Positions 6,642 to 12,829 of a stretch of DNA of 12,829 nt are shown one piece after another. How positions within the stretch are numbered: the first letter of the stretch is position 1; the number at the start of each line of letters is the position of its first letter. The stretch covers positions 16,235 to 29,063 of the forward strand of contig DDES01000033.1 of assembly GCA_002336765.1 (NCBI GenBank), written 5' to 3'. Under the pieces are notes generated by a model. The model did not search any database. It was not told where the DNA came from and was given only the letters and a program-made list of their open reading frames with translations. Origin of the DNA: Novosphingobium sp. UBA1948. Lineage in GTDB: Bacteria; Pseudomonadota; Alphaproteobacteria; Sphingomonadales; Sphingomonadaceae. The position numbers were made by a program, and so were the translations under genes.

Positions 6642-8837
6642 ATGCGCGCATTCGAAGTGGCCACGCTGGCGGGGATTGTGATCGGCACGGCCCTTTCTAC
6701 CTGCATCGCGCCTGCCTATGCCGCACCCGCGCCCCGCAATATAACGATCACCCGCGACACATGGGGCATTGCCCATATTCACGGCAAAACGGATGCCGAT
6801 GCGGTCTATGGCATGATCTATGCGCAGGCCGAGGATGACTTCAATCGCATCGAGACCAACTATCTCGTCAATCTTGGCCGTCTGGCCGAGGCGGAAGGGG
6901 CCAAGGCGATCTGGCAGGATCTGCGCCAGCGGCTGTTCCTCGACCATGACAAATTGAAGGCCGACTATGCCAAAAGCCCGCTGTGGCTGCGCAAGCTGAT
7001 GGTGGCATGGGCCGCGGGGCTCAATGCCTATCTGGCCGACCATCCGCAGGTGAAGCCCCGCGTTATCACGCATTTCGAGCCGTGGATGGCGCTGTCTTTC
7101 ACCGAGGGCAGCATCGGTGGTGATATCGAAAGCGTGCCACTCAGCCAGCTCGAAGCCTTCTACAACCATCGCCATATCGCCATGACAGAGGCGGAAAAGG
7201 GCACGCTCTACCGCGAGCCGCAGGGATCGAACGGCGCAGCCATCGCGCCCGCCAAAACCAAGGATGGCCACGCCCTGCTGCTCATCAACCCGCACACATC
7301 CTTCTTCTTCCGCTCCGAAGCGCAGGTGACGAGCGACGAGGGACTGAACGTCTATGGCGCCTCCACCTGGGGGCAGTTCTTCGTCTATCAGGGCTTCAAC
7401 CAACACGCGGGCTGGATGCACACGTCCAGCGGTATCGACAATGTTGACGAATTTGCCGAAACGCTGGCCGGTTCGGGCGCTGGCACCCCAAAAGGCACGC
7501 CGCCCGCCTACCGCTATGGCGCGACGACGCGGCCCTTCACGGTGAAGCCGGTCACGCTGTCCTATCGCCTGCCCGATGGCAAAATGGCGCGGCGTACCTT
7601 CACCACCTATGCCAGCCACCACGGGCCGATCACCCGCGAGGATGGCGGCAAGTGGATCGCCTTCAGCCTGATGAACAAACCGATCCCCGCGCTGGAGCAG
7701 AGCTTTCTGCGCACCAAGGCGCGCGATCTGGCCAGCTTCCTGAAGGTGGCCGAGCGCAAGGCCAATTCCTCAAACAACACGCTGTTCGCCGATGACAAGG
7801 GCGAGACGGCCTATCTCCACCCGCAATATGTGCCGGTGCGCGATACCGCTTTCGACTGGCGGGCGCCGGTCGATGGCAGCAATCCGGCCACCGACTACAA
7901 GGGGTTGCACAGCCTTGCCAGCCTGCCGCAGGTCATCAACCCGAAAAACGGCTGGTCCTACAACACCAACAATGCCCCGTGGTCGGCGGCGGGGGCGGAT
8001 AGTCCCAGGCAGGCCGACTTCCCCGTCTATATGGACGAGATCGGCGCCAACCCGCGCGGCCCCCATGCCGAGCGTGTGCTGAACACGGGCGCCCCCTTCA
8101 CGGCTGACAGCCTGCTGGCCGGTTTCTACGATTCATGGCTGCCAGCTTTCGATCGCCTTCTGCCGCAGTTGATCGCCGCGCATGACAAGACCCCCAACCC
8201 CTCGCATGATGCCGCCATCGATCTGCTCAAGGGCTGGGATCACCGCTATGCGCTGGATTCCACCGCCACCAGCCTTGCCGTGTTCTGGGGCGAGGCGCTG
8301 TGGGCCAAGGGCGCCGATCAGGCCAAGGCCAAGCGCAAGACCGTGTGGGACTGGATGGAGCAGGACGCCACCGACCAGCAACGCACCGCAGCGCTGGAAG
8401 AAGCCCTGCAGAAGCTGGAGGCGGATTTCGGCAAGTGGCAGGTGCCATGGGGCGAGATCAACCGCTATCAGCGCAACGATGGCGCCATCGCGCAAGTGTT
8501 CGACGATGCCAAGCCTTCGACGCCGGTGGCGCTGGCCTCGTCGCAATGGGGCTCGCTGGCCGCCTTTGGCGCGGCGCGCGGCAAGGATGCCAGTGGCAAG
8601 ACCATCACCAAGCGACTCTATGGCTACAAAGGCAACAGTTTTGTCGCGGTGGTCGATTTCGGGCCGAAAGTGAAGGCGCGGGCGATCACCATCGGCGGGG
8701 TGAGCGGCAATCCCGCCTCACCCCATTTCGCCGACGGGGTGGACCGCGCGGTGACCGGCAACCTGCGCCCCGTGTGGTTCTATCCCGAGGATGTGGCGGC
8801 GCATGTGGAATCACAGAAAGTGCTGGTCCGCCGCTGA
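6642..8837 (+). CDS. Exported penicillin/cephalosporin acylase-family Ntn-hydrolase (peptidase S45 type)
   Basis: This 731-residue protein starts with a Sec signal peptide (hydrophobic 7-27, likely cut after AYA near 28). The mature protein begins like the family, with ITRDTWGIAHIHGKT (35-49). The maturation site is visible at Gly195-Ser196 in PQGSNGAA. In the family, chain cleavage there frees Ser196 as N-terminal nucleophile, giving an alpha chain of about 165 residues and a beta chain of 536. Further family marks are APAKTKDGHALLLINPH (202-218, His218 equivalent to the conserved beta-chain His), SSNNTLFADDKG (376-387, likely oxyanion-hole Asn) and YNTNNAPW (440-447). The pattern resembles glutaryl-7-aminocephalosporanic acid acylases more than penicillin G acylases. 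The natural substrate cannot be read from sequence; N-acyl amides, including acyl-homoserine lactones, are possible. It is divergent from mlaA and 61 bp upstream of an antiporter gene. Confidence 0.9.
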   Translation: MRAFEVATLAGIVIGTALSTCIAPAYAAPAPRNITITRDTWGIAHIHGKTDADAVYGMIYAQAEDDFNRIETNYLVNLGRLAEAEGAKAIWQDLRQRLFLDHDKLKADYAKSPLWLRKLMVAWAAGLNAYLADHPQVKPRVITHFEPWMALSFTEGSIGGDIESVPLSQLEAFYNHRHIAMTEAEKGTLYREPQGSNGAAIAPAKTKDGHALLLINPHTSFFFRSEAQVTSDEGLNVYGASTWGQFFVYQGFNQHAGWMHTSSGIDNVDEFAETLAGSGAGTPKGTPPAYRYGATTRPFTVKPVTLSYRLPDGKMARRTFTTYASHHGPITREDGGKWIAFSLMNKPIPALEQSFLRTKARDLASFLKVAERKANSSNNTLFADDKGETAYLHPQYVPVRDTAFDWRAPVDGSNPATDYKGLHSLASLPQVINPKNGWSYNTNNAPWSAAGADSPRQADFPVYMDEIGANPRGPHAERVLNTGAPFTADSLLAGFYDSWLPAFDRLLPQLIAAHDKTPNPSHDAAIDLLKGWDHRYALDSTATSLAVFWGEALWAKGADQAKAKRKTVWDWMEQDATDQQRTAALEEALQKLEADFGKWQVPWGEINRYQRNDGAIAQVFDDAKPSTPVALASSQWGSLAAFGAARGKDASGKTITKRLYGYKGNSFVAVVDFGPKVKARAITIGGVSGNPASPHFADGVDRAVTGNLRPVWFYPEDVAAHVESQKVLVRR

Positions 8838-8846
8838 CGCGGTTGG

Positions 8847-8861
8847 CGGGGGCAAGCCCCG
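8847..8861 (+). repeat. Small GC hairpin between the acylase and antiporter genes
   Basis: CGGGG and CCCCG form a 5-bp stem around the loop GCAAG, nine bases past the acylase stop. No T-run follows, so it is not a standard terminator. The surrounding CAAGCCCCGGGATGACA resembles short dispersed intergenic elements common in sphingomonad genomes, but that comparison is from memory. It may stabilise the upstream mRNA end. Confidence 0.35.
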
Positions 8862-8898
8862 GGATGACAGGCCCGCCGCCTGCGGCTAAGCACGGCGG

Positions 8899-10107
8899 AT
8901 GAGCAACGGCGAACTCTCCACCCTGTTCTTCCTGCAAATGGCGGTGATCATCGCCACCTGCCGCGTGGTGGGCTGGCTGTGCCGCCGCTATATGGGCCAA
9001 CCACAGGTGGTGGGCGAGATGATTGCGGGCGTGGTGCTGGGGCCATCCTTGCTGGGCTGGATCGCGCCCGATCTGCAAGCCGCGCTGTTTCCCGCCGAAA
9101 CGAAGAAGGTGCTCTATGTCGGCGCGCAGCTTGGCGTCGGGCTTTACATGTTCCTCGTCGGCCTGACCTTTGACCGCGAGGAATTCCGCGCCAGTTTCGG
9201 CAAGGCGGCGGCCGTGTCGCTGGGGGGCATGGCGGCGCCCTTTGCAGTGGCGGCGCTGATGGTGCCGTGGCTGATCGGCCTGCCCGGCCTGTTCATGCCT
9301 GCGGTGAGCGTGGCGCAAGCCTCGCTGTTCCTTGGTGCGGCGATCGCCATCACCGCCTTTCCCATGCTGGCGCGCATCATCCATGAACGCGGCCTCGCCG
9401 GCACGCGGCTGGGCACACTCAGCCTCTCGGCAGGCGCGCTGGGCGATGCGGGGGCATGGGTGGTGGTGGCGCTGGTGCTGGCCAGCCTTGGCGCGGGTGC
9501 GGGTGTGGCGATCAAGGCGGCGGGCGGCGGATTGGCTTTCGCGCTGGTCATGGTGCTGGTGGCGCCGCGCCTGCTCAGGCCGCTGGCCACGCGCGAGGCG
9601 AGCGAAGGGCTGCTGGCGCTGGTACTCGGGCTTTTCCTGCTGTGCGCCTGGGCGATGGATGCGGCGGGGATGCATGCGGTGTTCGGCGGCTTTCTGCTGG
9701 GCACGGCCATGCCGCGCGGGCCGTTTGCCGACGCCCTGCGCGCCAAACTTGAACCTTTCGCCACGACCTTTCTGTTGCCGATGTTCTTCACCTTCTCGGG
9801 GCTGAACACCCAGATGCAGGTGCTGGGGCAAGTGGGTCTGATTGGCGCGACGCTGGCGATCCTGGCCGCCGCGATCCTCGCCAAGGGCGGCGCCTGCTAT
9901 CTGGCCGCAAGGTTGACAGGCGAAGACCATCGCACCGCGCTGGGGATCGGCGCCCTGATGAACGCGCGCGGGCTGATGGAGCTGATCATCATCAACATCG
10001 GCTTGCAGCAGGGCATCATCGGCCCCGCACTGTTTGCCATGCTGGTGCTGATGGCGATTGTTACCACACTGATGGCCTCACCACTGTTTTCCCTGACGCA
10101 GCGCTAG
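8899..10107 (+). CDS. CPA2-family cation:proton antiporter, membrane domain only
   Basis: This 402-residue inner-membrane protein has about 12 hydrophobic segments. Typical CPA2 features are GQPQVVGEMIAGVVLGPSLL (33-52), the TM5 stretch SLSAGALGDAGAWVVVALV (175-193) with the conserved acidic residue D183, and a C-terminal block MNARGLMELIIINIGLQQG (354-372) close to that of plant CHX and related bacterial antiporters. The family exchanges Na+ or K+ for H+. Residue 182 is glycine where electrogenic NapA-type proteins have a second aspartate, so electroneutral exchange is the better guess. No TrkA-N or other cytoplasmic domain follows, unlike KefB/KefC. The start has only a weak GGCGG directly before the ATG, so translation may depend on the upstream acylase transcript. 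It ends 10 bp from the convergent LacI-family gene. Confidence 0.88.
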   Translation: MSNGELSTLFFLQMAVIIATCRVVGWLCRRYMGQPQVVGEMIAGVVLGPSLLGWIAPDLQAALFPAETKKVLYVGAQLGVGLYMFLVGLTFDREEFRASFGKAAAVSLGGMAAPFAVAALMVPWLIGLPGLFMPAVSVAQASLFLGAAIAITAFPMLARIIHERGLAGTRLGTLSLSAGALGDAGAWVVVALVLASLGAGAGVAIKAAGGGLAFALVMVLVAPRLLRPLATREASEGLLALVLGLFLLCAWAMDAAGMHAVFGGFLLGTAMPRGPFADALRAKLEPFATTFLLPMFFTFSGLNTQMQVLGQVGLIGATLAILAAAILAKGGACYLAARLTGEDHRTALGIGALMNARGLMELIIINIGLQQGIIGPALFAMLVLMAIVTTLMASPLFSLTQR

Positions 10108-10117
10108 GCCTTGCCGC

Positions 10118-11164
10118 TCAGGCTGAGGCGCGCACCACCAGTTGCGGATCCATCACCACGGCGGGCGTGTCCTCACCCGCGATGCGGCGCATCAGCAGAT
10201 CGACCAGATGTTCCGCGCCACTGGCCAGATCCTGCGAAATGGTGGTGAGTTGCGGCGTGACATGCTCGCCAATGGGCAGGCCGTCATAACCGATCACCCG
10301 CACATCGCCCGGCACCGACAGACCCGCCGCCGCCAGCGCGCGCATGGCCGCCAGCGCGATGAGGTCAGAGGCGGCCACAATGCCATCGGGCAGCGGCGAG
10401 GTGCTGGCCAGATAGTCGACAATCGCGGGATAGGCGATGTCGGGCACAAGATGGATATTCGCCTGATCGGGCGTACCAAGGCCTGCGCGGGCCATCGCGT
10501 CACGCACGCCCGCAAGCCTCTGCCCGATTTCCAGCGCGCGCGGATCGCCCAGAAAGGCGATGCGACGGCACCCCTGTGCGATCAGATAGCTGGCCGCCAT
10601 ATCGCCGCCCTTGCGGTTATCCGAACCGACGGTGCAATGCAGTTGGCCCTCGCTATGGCCGCCCCACACCACCATCGGGCGATAATGCGCCGCCATAGCA
10701 TCGAGCGTTGCCGCCTGATCCGACTGGCCAACCACGATCAGCCCATCCATCCGGCCCGAATTGGCAAAGCGTTCGATCCATGCGCTGTCGGTCGGGATCA
10801 CGCGGCTGAGCAGCAGGTCATAGCCGCGCTCGGTCAGCTTGTCGGCCAACAGGCCCAGCATGGTGATGAAGAAGGGATCGGTCAGTTGCTGGCGCTTTTC
10901 ATGGCCCAGCGGGATCAGCACACCAATCGTGTTGGTGCGCTGGATACGCAGGTTGCGCGCCAGAATATTGGGGCGAAACCCATGCTCGCGCGCCAAAGCC
11001 TGAATACGCTCACGGGTTTTCTGGCTGATCAATTCCGATCCAGCCAGGGCACGCGATACGGTGCCGGTGGAAACGCCGGCCAGATCGGCCAGCTCCTTGA
11101 TATTACGAATCCTGCTCATGCCTTTTGCGGCGCTTTCTGTGGTCGGGGGCGCCGCAATTGTCAT
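10118..11164 (-). CDS. LacI-family transcriptional regulator
   Basis: This 348-residue protein has a LacI-type helix-turn-helix, NIKELADLAGVSTGTVSRAL (21-40), then the hinge region RPNILARNLR (64-73). A periplasmic-binding-protein-like effector domain runs to the C-terminus, with IGVLIPLG near 80, DGLIVVGQ in the middle and VIGYDGLP near the end. Such proteins usually repress sugar or nucleoside genes until a ligand binds; the ligand here is unknown and no carbohydrate gene is in the window. The start is uncertain. The ATG at 11164 has a weak AAAGAG before it, while the ATG at 11119 would give a 333-residue protein closer to the usual N-terminus. A TTG at 11209 is unlikely. The gene follows the response regulator gene on the same strand after 105 bp and converges on the antiporter. 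Confidence 0.9.
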   Translation of the reverse strand: MTIAAPPTTESAAKGMSRIRNIKELADLAGVSTGTVSRALAGSELISQKTRERIQALAREHGFRPNILARNLRIQRTNTIGVLIPLGHEKRQQLTDPFFITMLGLLADKLTERGYDLLLSRVIPTDSAWIERFANSGRMDGLIVVGQSDQAATLDAMAAHYRPMVVWGGHSEGQLHCTVGSDNRKGGDMAASYLIAQGCRRIAFLGDPRALEIGQRLAGVRDAMARAGLGTPDQANIHLVPDIAYPAIVDYLASTSPLPDGIVAASDLIALAAMRALAAAGLSVPGDVRVIGYDGLPIGEHVTPQLTTISQDLASGAEHLVDLLMRRIAGEDTPAVVMDPQLVVRASA

Positions 11165-11170
11165 GCTACT

Positions 11171-11210
11171 CTTTCGCAATTGCAAGAAAAATTTGAACAA
11201 TTCTCGCAAT
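11171..11210. promoter_or_regulatory. Repeated TCGCAAT sites in front of the LacI-family gene
   Basis: TCGCAAT occurs at 11174-11180 and again at 11204-11210, exactly 30 bp apart, about three helical turns. The first copy is part of the palindrome GCAATTGC, flanked by TTTC on one side and AAGAAA on the other. Between them lies the AT-rich near-palindrome ATTTGAACAATT. The position just before the start codon suits an autoregulatory operator of a LacI-type dimer or tetramer. It is a suggestion from pattern and place, not a recognised site. Confidence 0.3.
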
Positions 11211-11269
11211 ATGTCTGATTACTGGTATTTACACTTATACGAGGTGACGCGGCGCACAGGCCCCCGCCT

Positions 11270-12064
11270 TCACGCGGTCGCCTCGATCTGCTGGCGCAGT
11301 GCAAGCAGCATGGCCGGATTGACCGAACGGCCATCGGTAATGGCTCTGGTCATAGCGTCGATGATCTCCAGCGCACGACTGCTGCCAACGTGTCCTCCCG
11401 CCGCCAGACCGGCGCCAACCTTATCCGCTCCGCCCCTGCCCCCGGGCAGGCTACAGCCATGCACCAGACCGCAAGCCTGACAGCGCTCGAGAGTGTCTTG
11501 CGCCTCGGCCAAGGCCTTTTCGGCCTGTCGCCGCAGGATCATCTCGCGCTCCAACTCGTCTTTCAACTCGTCAAAGGCCAGAACGCGCATGGTGGCCCGC
11601 TCGTCGAGCGCGGCATTGACCTGCTTGAGCTGGTCGCTGGACCGCAATTTGGTCAATTGCGTCTCGATCCGCGCGCGCAGCACGTCGAAATCGATCGGTT
11701 TGGTGACATAATCGTCCGCGCCAGCGTCCAGCGCCTCGACCACGGCATGGCTCTCGGCACGCGCAGTCACCATGATGACGGGGATCGCAGCCAATTGCCA
11801 GTCCTGCCGCAACACGCGCAACACCTCGATCCCGCTCATCGCGGGCATCATATAATCCAGCAGCACCAGATCGGGCTTGCGCGCACGGATGAAGTCCAGC
11901 GCGGCCTCGCCCGAATCCACCTGATACATGTCATAGCCGAAAGGTTCGAGGCGGCGGCACAGCAATTGCCGATTGCCCTCCACATCATCCACCACCAGTA
12001 CCAGCGCGCGCTTGCTGCGGCCAAGGGCCGTGGTTGGTCCCAGATTGTTCGCCGGGGCGTTCAT
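11270..12064 (-). CDS. Response regulator: receiver domain, coiled coil and a C-terminal region with a CxxCxxxHxC motif
   Basis: This 264-residue protein has a complete receiver domain (about 20-138): acidic pair D26/D27, phosphoacceptor D70 in LLDYMMP, T100 and K122 in the KPID motif. A charged helix, probably a coiled coil (about 140-193), follows. The last 70 residues match no output domain I know. They contain C195-x2-C198-x3-H202-x-C204, a glycine-rich linker (208-227) and a predicted helical end (231-262). There is no DNA-binding, GGDEF, HD-GYP or enzymatic domain. It lies 27 bp after the histidine kinase gene on the same strand, so that kinase is the likely phosphodonor. GAGGAG seven bases before the ATG fixes the start. 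Output could be by protein contact, with the cysteines perhaps binding metal. Confidence 0.88.
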   Translation of the reverse strand: MNAPANNLGPTTALGRSKRALVLVVDDVEGNRQLLCRRLEPFGYDMYQVDSGEAALDFIRARKPDLVLLDYMMPAMSGIEVLRVLRQDWQLAAIPVIMVTARAESHAVVEALDAGADDYVTKPIDFDVLRARIETQLTKLRSSDQLKQVNAALDERATMRVLAFDELKDELEREMILRRQAEKALAEAQDTLERCQACGLVHGCSLPGGRGGADKVGAGLAAGGHVGSSRALEIIDAMTRAITDGRSVNPAMLLALRQQIEATA

Positions 12065-12071
12065 GTCATGG

Positions 12072-12077
12072 CTCCTC
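12072..12077 (-). promoter_or_regulatory. Strong ribosome binding site of the response regulator gene
   Basis: The minus strand reads GAGGAG, seven bases before the ATG at 12064. It lies in the 27-bp gap after the kinase stop and makes separate, efficient translation of the regulator likely. Confidence 0.75.
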
Positions 12078-12091
12078 GGGCCGGAAAAGGT

Positions 12092-12829
12092 TTATGCCGC
12101 ATCGCGCGTCTCCCCAAGGGCAGGCGCGCGATGGCGCGGGCGTTTGCGCGCAATGCGCAGCGTAAAGACCGAGCCGAAATCCGGCTCGCTGCTGACCACG
12201 ACCGATCCGCCCATCATCGTGGCGAAGCGATCGACCAGCGCCAGCCCCAGCCCCGTGCCGCCAAAGCGCCGCGTGGTAGAACTGTCGCTCTGGGTGAAGG
12301 GCTGGAACACGCGCTTGATCTCGCTGGCGCTCATGCCGATGCCGGTGTCCGACACCACCAGCACCAGATCCTCCGGCTCCAGCCGCGCCTGCACCTCGAC
12401 AAAGCCGCCCTGCGTGAACTTGCAGGCGTTGCTGCCCAGATTGAGCAGGCATTGGCGCAGCTTGGTGGCGTCGCCAAAGAAGCCGTCAATGGCGGGATCG
12501 AGCCTGAAGGACAGCCGGTTGCCTTGCCGCGCGGCCAGCGGGATCAGCAAGGCCTCTACCTCGCCCAGCAACTGGCGCAGGTCGAAATCGTGCAGGTCCA
12601 GCTCCATCTTGCCCGCCTCGATCTTGGACAGGTCGAGCACGTCGTTGAGGATGGCGAGCAGTGAATGGCCGGCGGTCCGGATGCGCTCGACCATCTCGCG
12701 CTGGTTCGCGGCGAGCGGCTCGCGCTCCAGCACTTGGGCGAGGCCAAGTACGGCGTTCATCGGGGTGCGGATTTCGTGGCTCATGTGGGCGAGGAACTCG
12801 CTCTTGGCCGCATTGGCCGCTTCGGCGGC
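12092..12829 (-). CDS. Sensor histidine kinase, C-terminal part only
   Basis: The frame is open to the right edge, giving the last 245 residues. The visible part starts in an alanine-rich helix, AAEAANAAKSEFLAH, of the kind that links a sensor or PAS region to the kinase core. The HisKA domain has the H-box MSHEIRTPMN with phospho-accepting H18 of the visible part. The HATPase domain follows: N-box NLGSNACKFT (130-139), G1 DTGIGM (161-166), F-box FQPFTQSD (175-182) and G2 GGTGLGLAL (190-198). The sequence is of the hybrid-kinase (BarA/EvgS-like) type, yet it ends about 20 residues after the ATPase domain with no attached receiver. The receiver is instead the separate gene downstream. The sensor part and stimulus are outside the window. 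Confidence 0.93.
   Translation of the reverse strand, partial: AAEAANAAKSEFLAHMSHEIRTPMNAVLGLAQVLEREPLAANQREMVERIRTAGHSLLAILNDVLDLSKIEAGKMELDLHDFDLRQLLGEVEALLIPLAARQGNRLSFRLDPAIDGFFGDATKLRQCLLNLGSNACKFTQGGFVEVQARLEPEDLVLVVSDTGIGMSASEIKRVFQPFTQSDSSTTRRFGGTGLGLALVDRFATMMGGSVVVSSEPDFGSVFTLRIARKRPRHRAPALGETRDAA

Noticed and set aside
6442..6651. N-terminal extension of mlaA to an in-frame ATG at 6651
   Set aside because: It would run through the predicted promoter and overlap the acylase start. It has no lipobox or domain, and a ribosome binding site sits before 6441.
8686..9930. A 414-codon open frame on the minus strand opposite the antiporter
   Set aside because: It is antisense to a gene with clear membrane-protein sequence. 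The translation is rich in Arg, Gln and His with no recognisable fold.
10117..10127. CTCAGGCTGAG palindrome at the end of the LacI-family gene as a terminator
   Set aside because: The arms leave a one-base loop and no T-run follows on either strand. It is too small to call.
11165..11209. TTG start at 11209 for the LacI-family gene
   Set aside because: It adds 15 residues that do not belong to the family N-terminus and uses a rare start codon, while ATG codons at 11164 and 11119 fit better.
11390..12664. A 424-codon open frame on the plus strand opposite the response regulator and kinase
   Set aside because: It spans two genes with complete catalytic motifs on the other strand, and its translation is low-complexity shadow sequence.
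1..12829. CRISPR arrays, insertion sequences, tRNAs, attachment sites
   Set aside because: I looked for regularly spaced repeats, transposase-like frames, terminal inverted repeats and cloverleaf-like sequence and saw none.

Overview
The window is high-GC, densely coded and reads like a chromosome segment of an alphaproteobacterium. The gene families and the order mlaA-C-D-E-F suggest a sphingomonad (Novosphingobium/Sphingobium-like); this is inference from gene content, not a database match. I see no insertion sequence, CRISPR array, tRNA, rRNA or compositional island. No stretch longer than about 200 bases lacks a gene, and both window ends cut through genes.

Layout, left to right. Positions 1-2596 (minus strand) hold a sulfate-activation pair: cysD and a cysN-cysC fusion whose 3' end lies off the left edge. 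The two overlap by one base. Positions 2716-6441 (minus) hold a five-gene cluster for retrograde phospholipid transport (Mla), transcribed mlaA, mlaC, mlaD, mlaE, mlaF. It appears to supply an outer-membrane component, a periplasmic lipid carrier, an inner-membrane MCE protein, a permease and an ATPase. No MlaB (STAS) gene is present. Positions 6442-6641 form a divergent promoter region. Positions 6642-8837 (plus) encode an exported Ntn-hydrolase of the penicillin/cephalosporin acylase family, followed 61 bp later by a CPA2-type cation:proton antiporter (8899-10107). Converging on the antiporter with a 10-bp gap is a LacI-family repressor gene (minus, start near 11164). Upstream of that, on the same strand, lie a response regulator with an unusual cysteine-containing C-terminal part (11270-12064) and the C-terminal 245 residues of a histidine kinase that runs off the right edge.

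How the genes fit together. CysD and CysNC convert sulfate to APS and PAPS. The Mla proteins keep outer-membrane lipid asymmetry. The kinase and response regulator form one two-component unit. The acylase-antiporter pair and the LacI regulator have no obvious pathway partner here, and whether they are linked is unknown.

Most of the window is ordinary housekeeping content. The points most worth a second look are the absence of any cysteine, and so of a lipobox, in MlaA; the CxxCxxxHxC motif in the response regulator; the substrate of the acylase; the spaced TCGCAAT repeats before the LacI gene; and the 14-bp tandem repeat across the mlaA stop codon. I found no convincing wholly new system.
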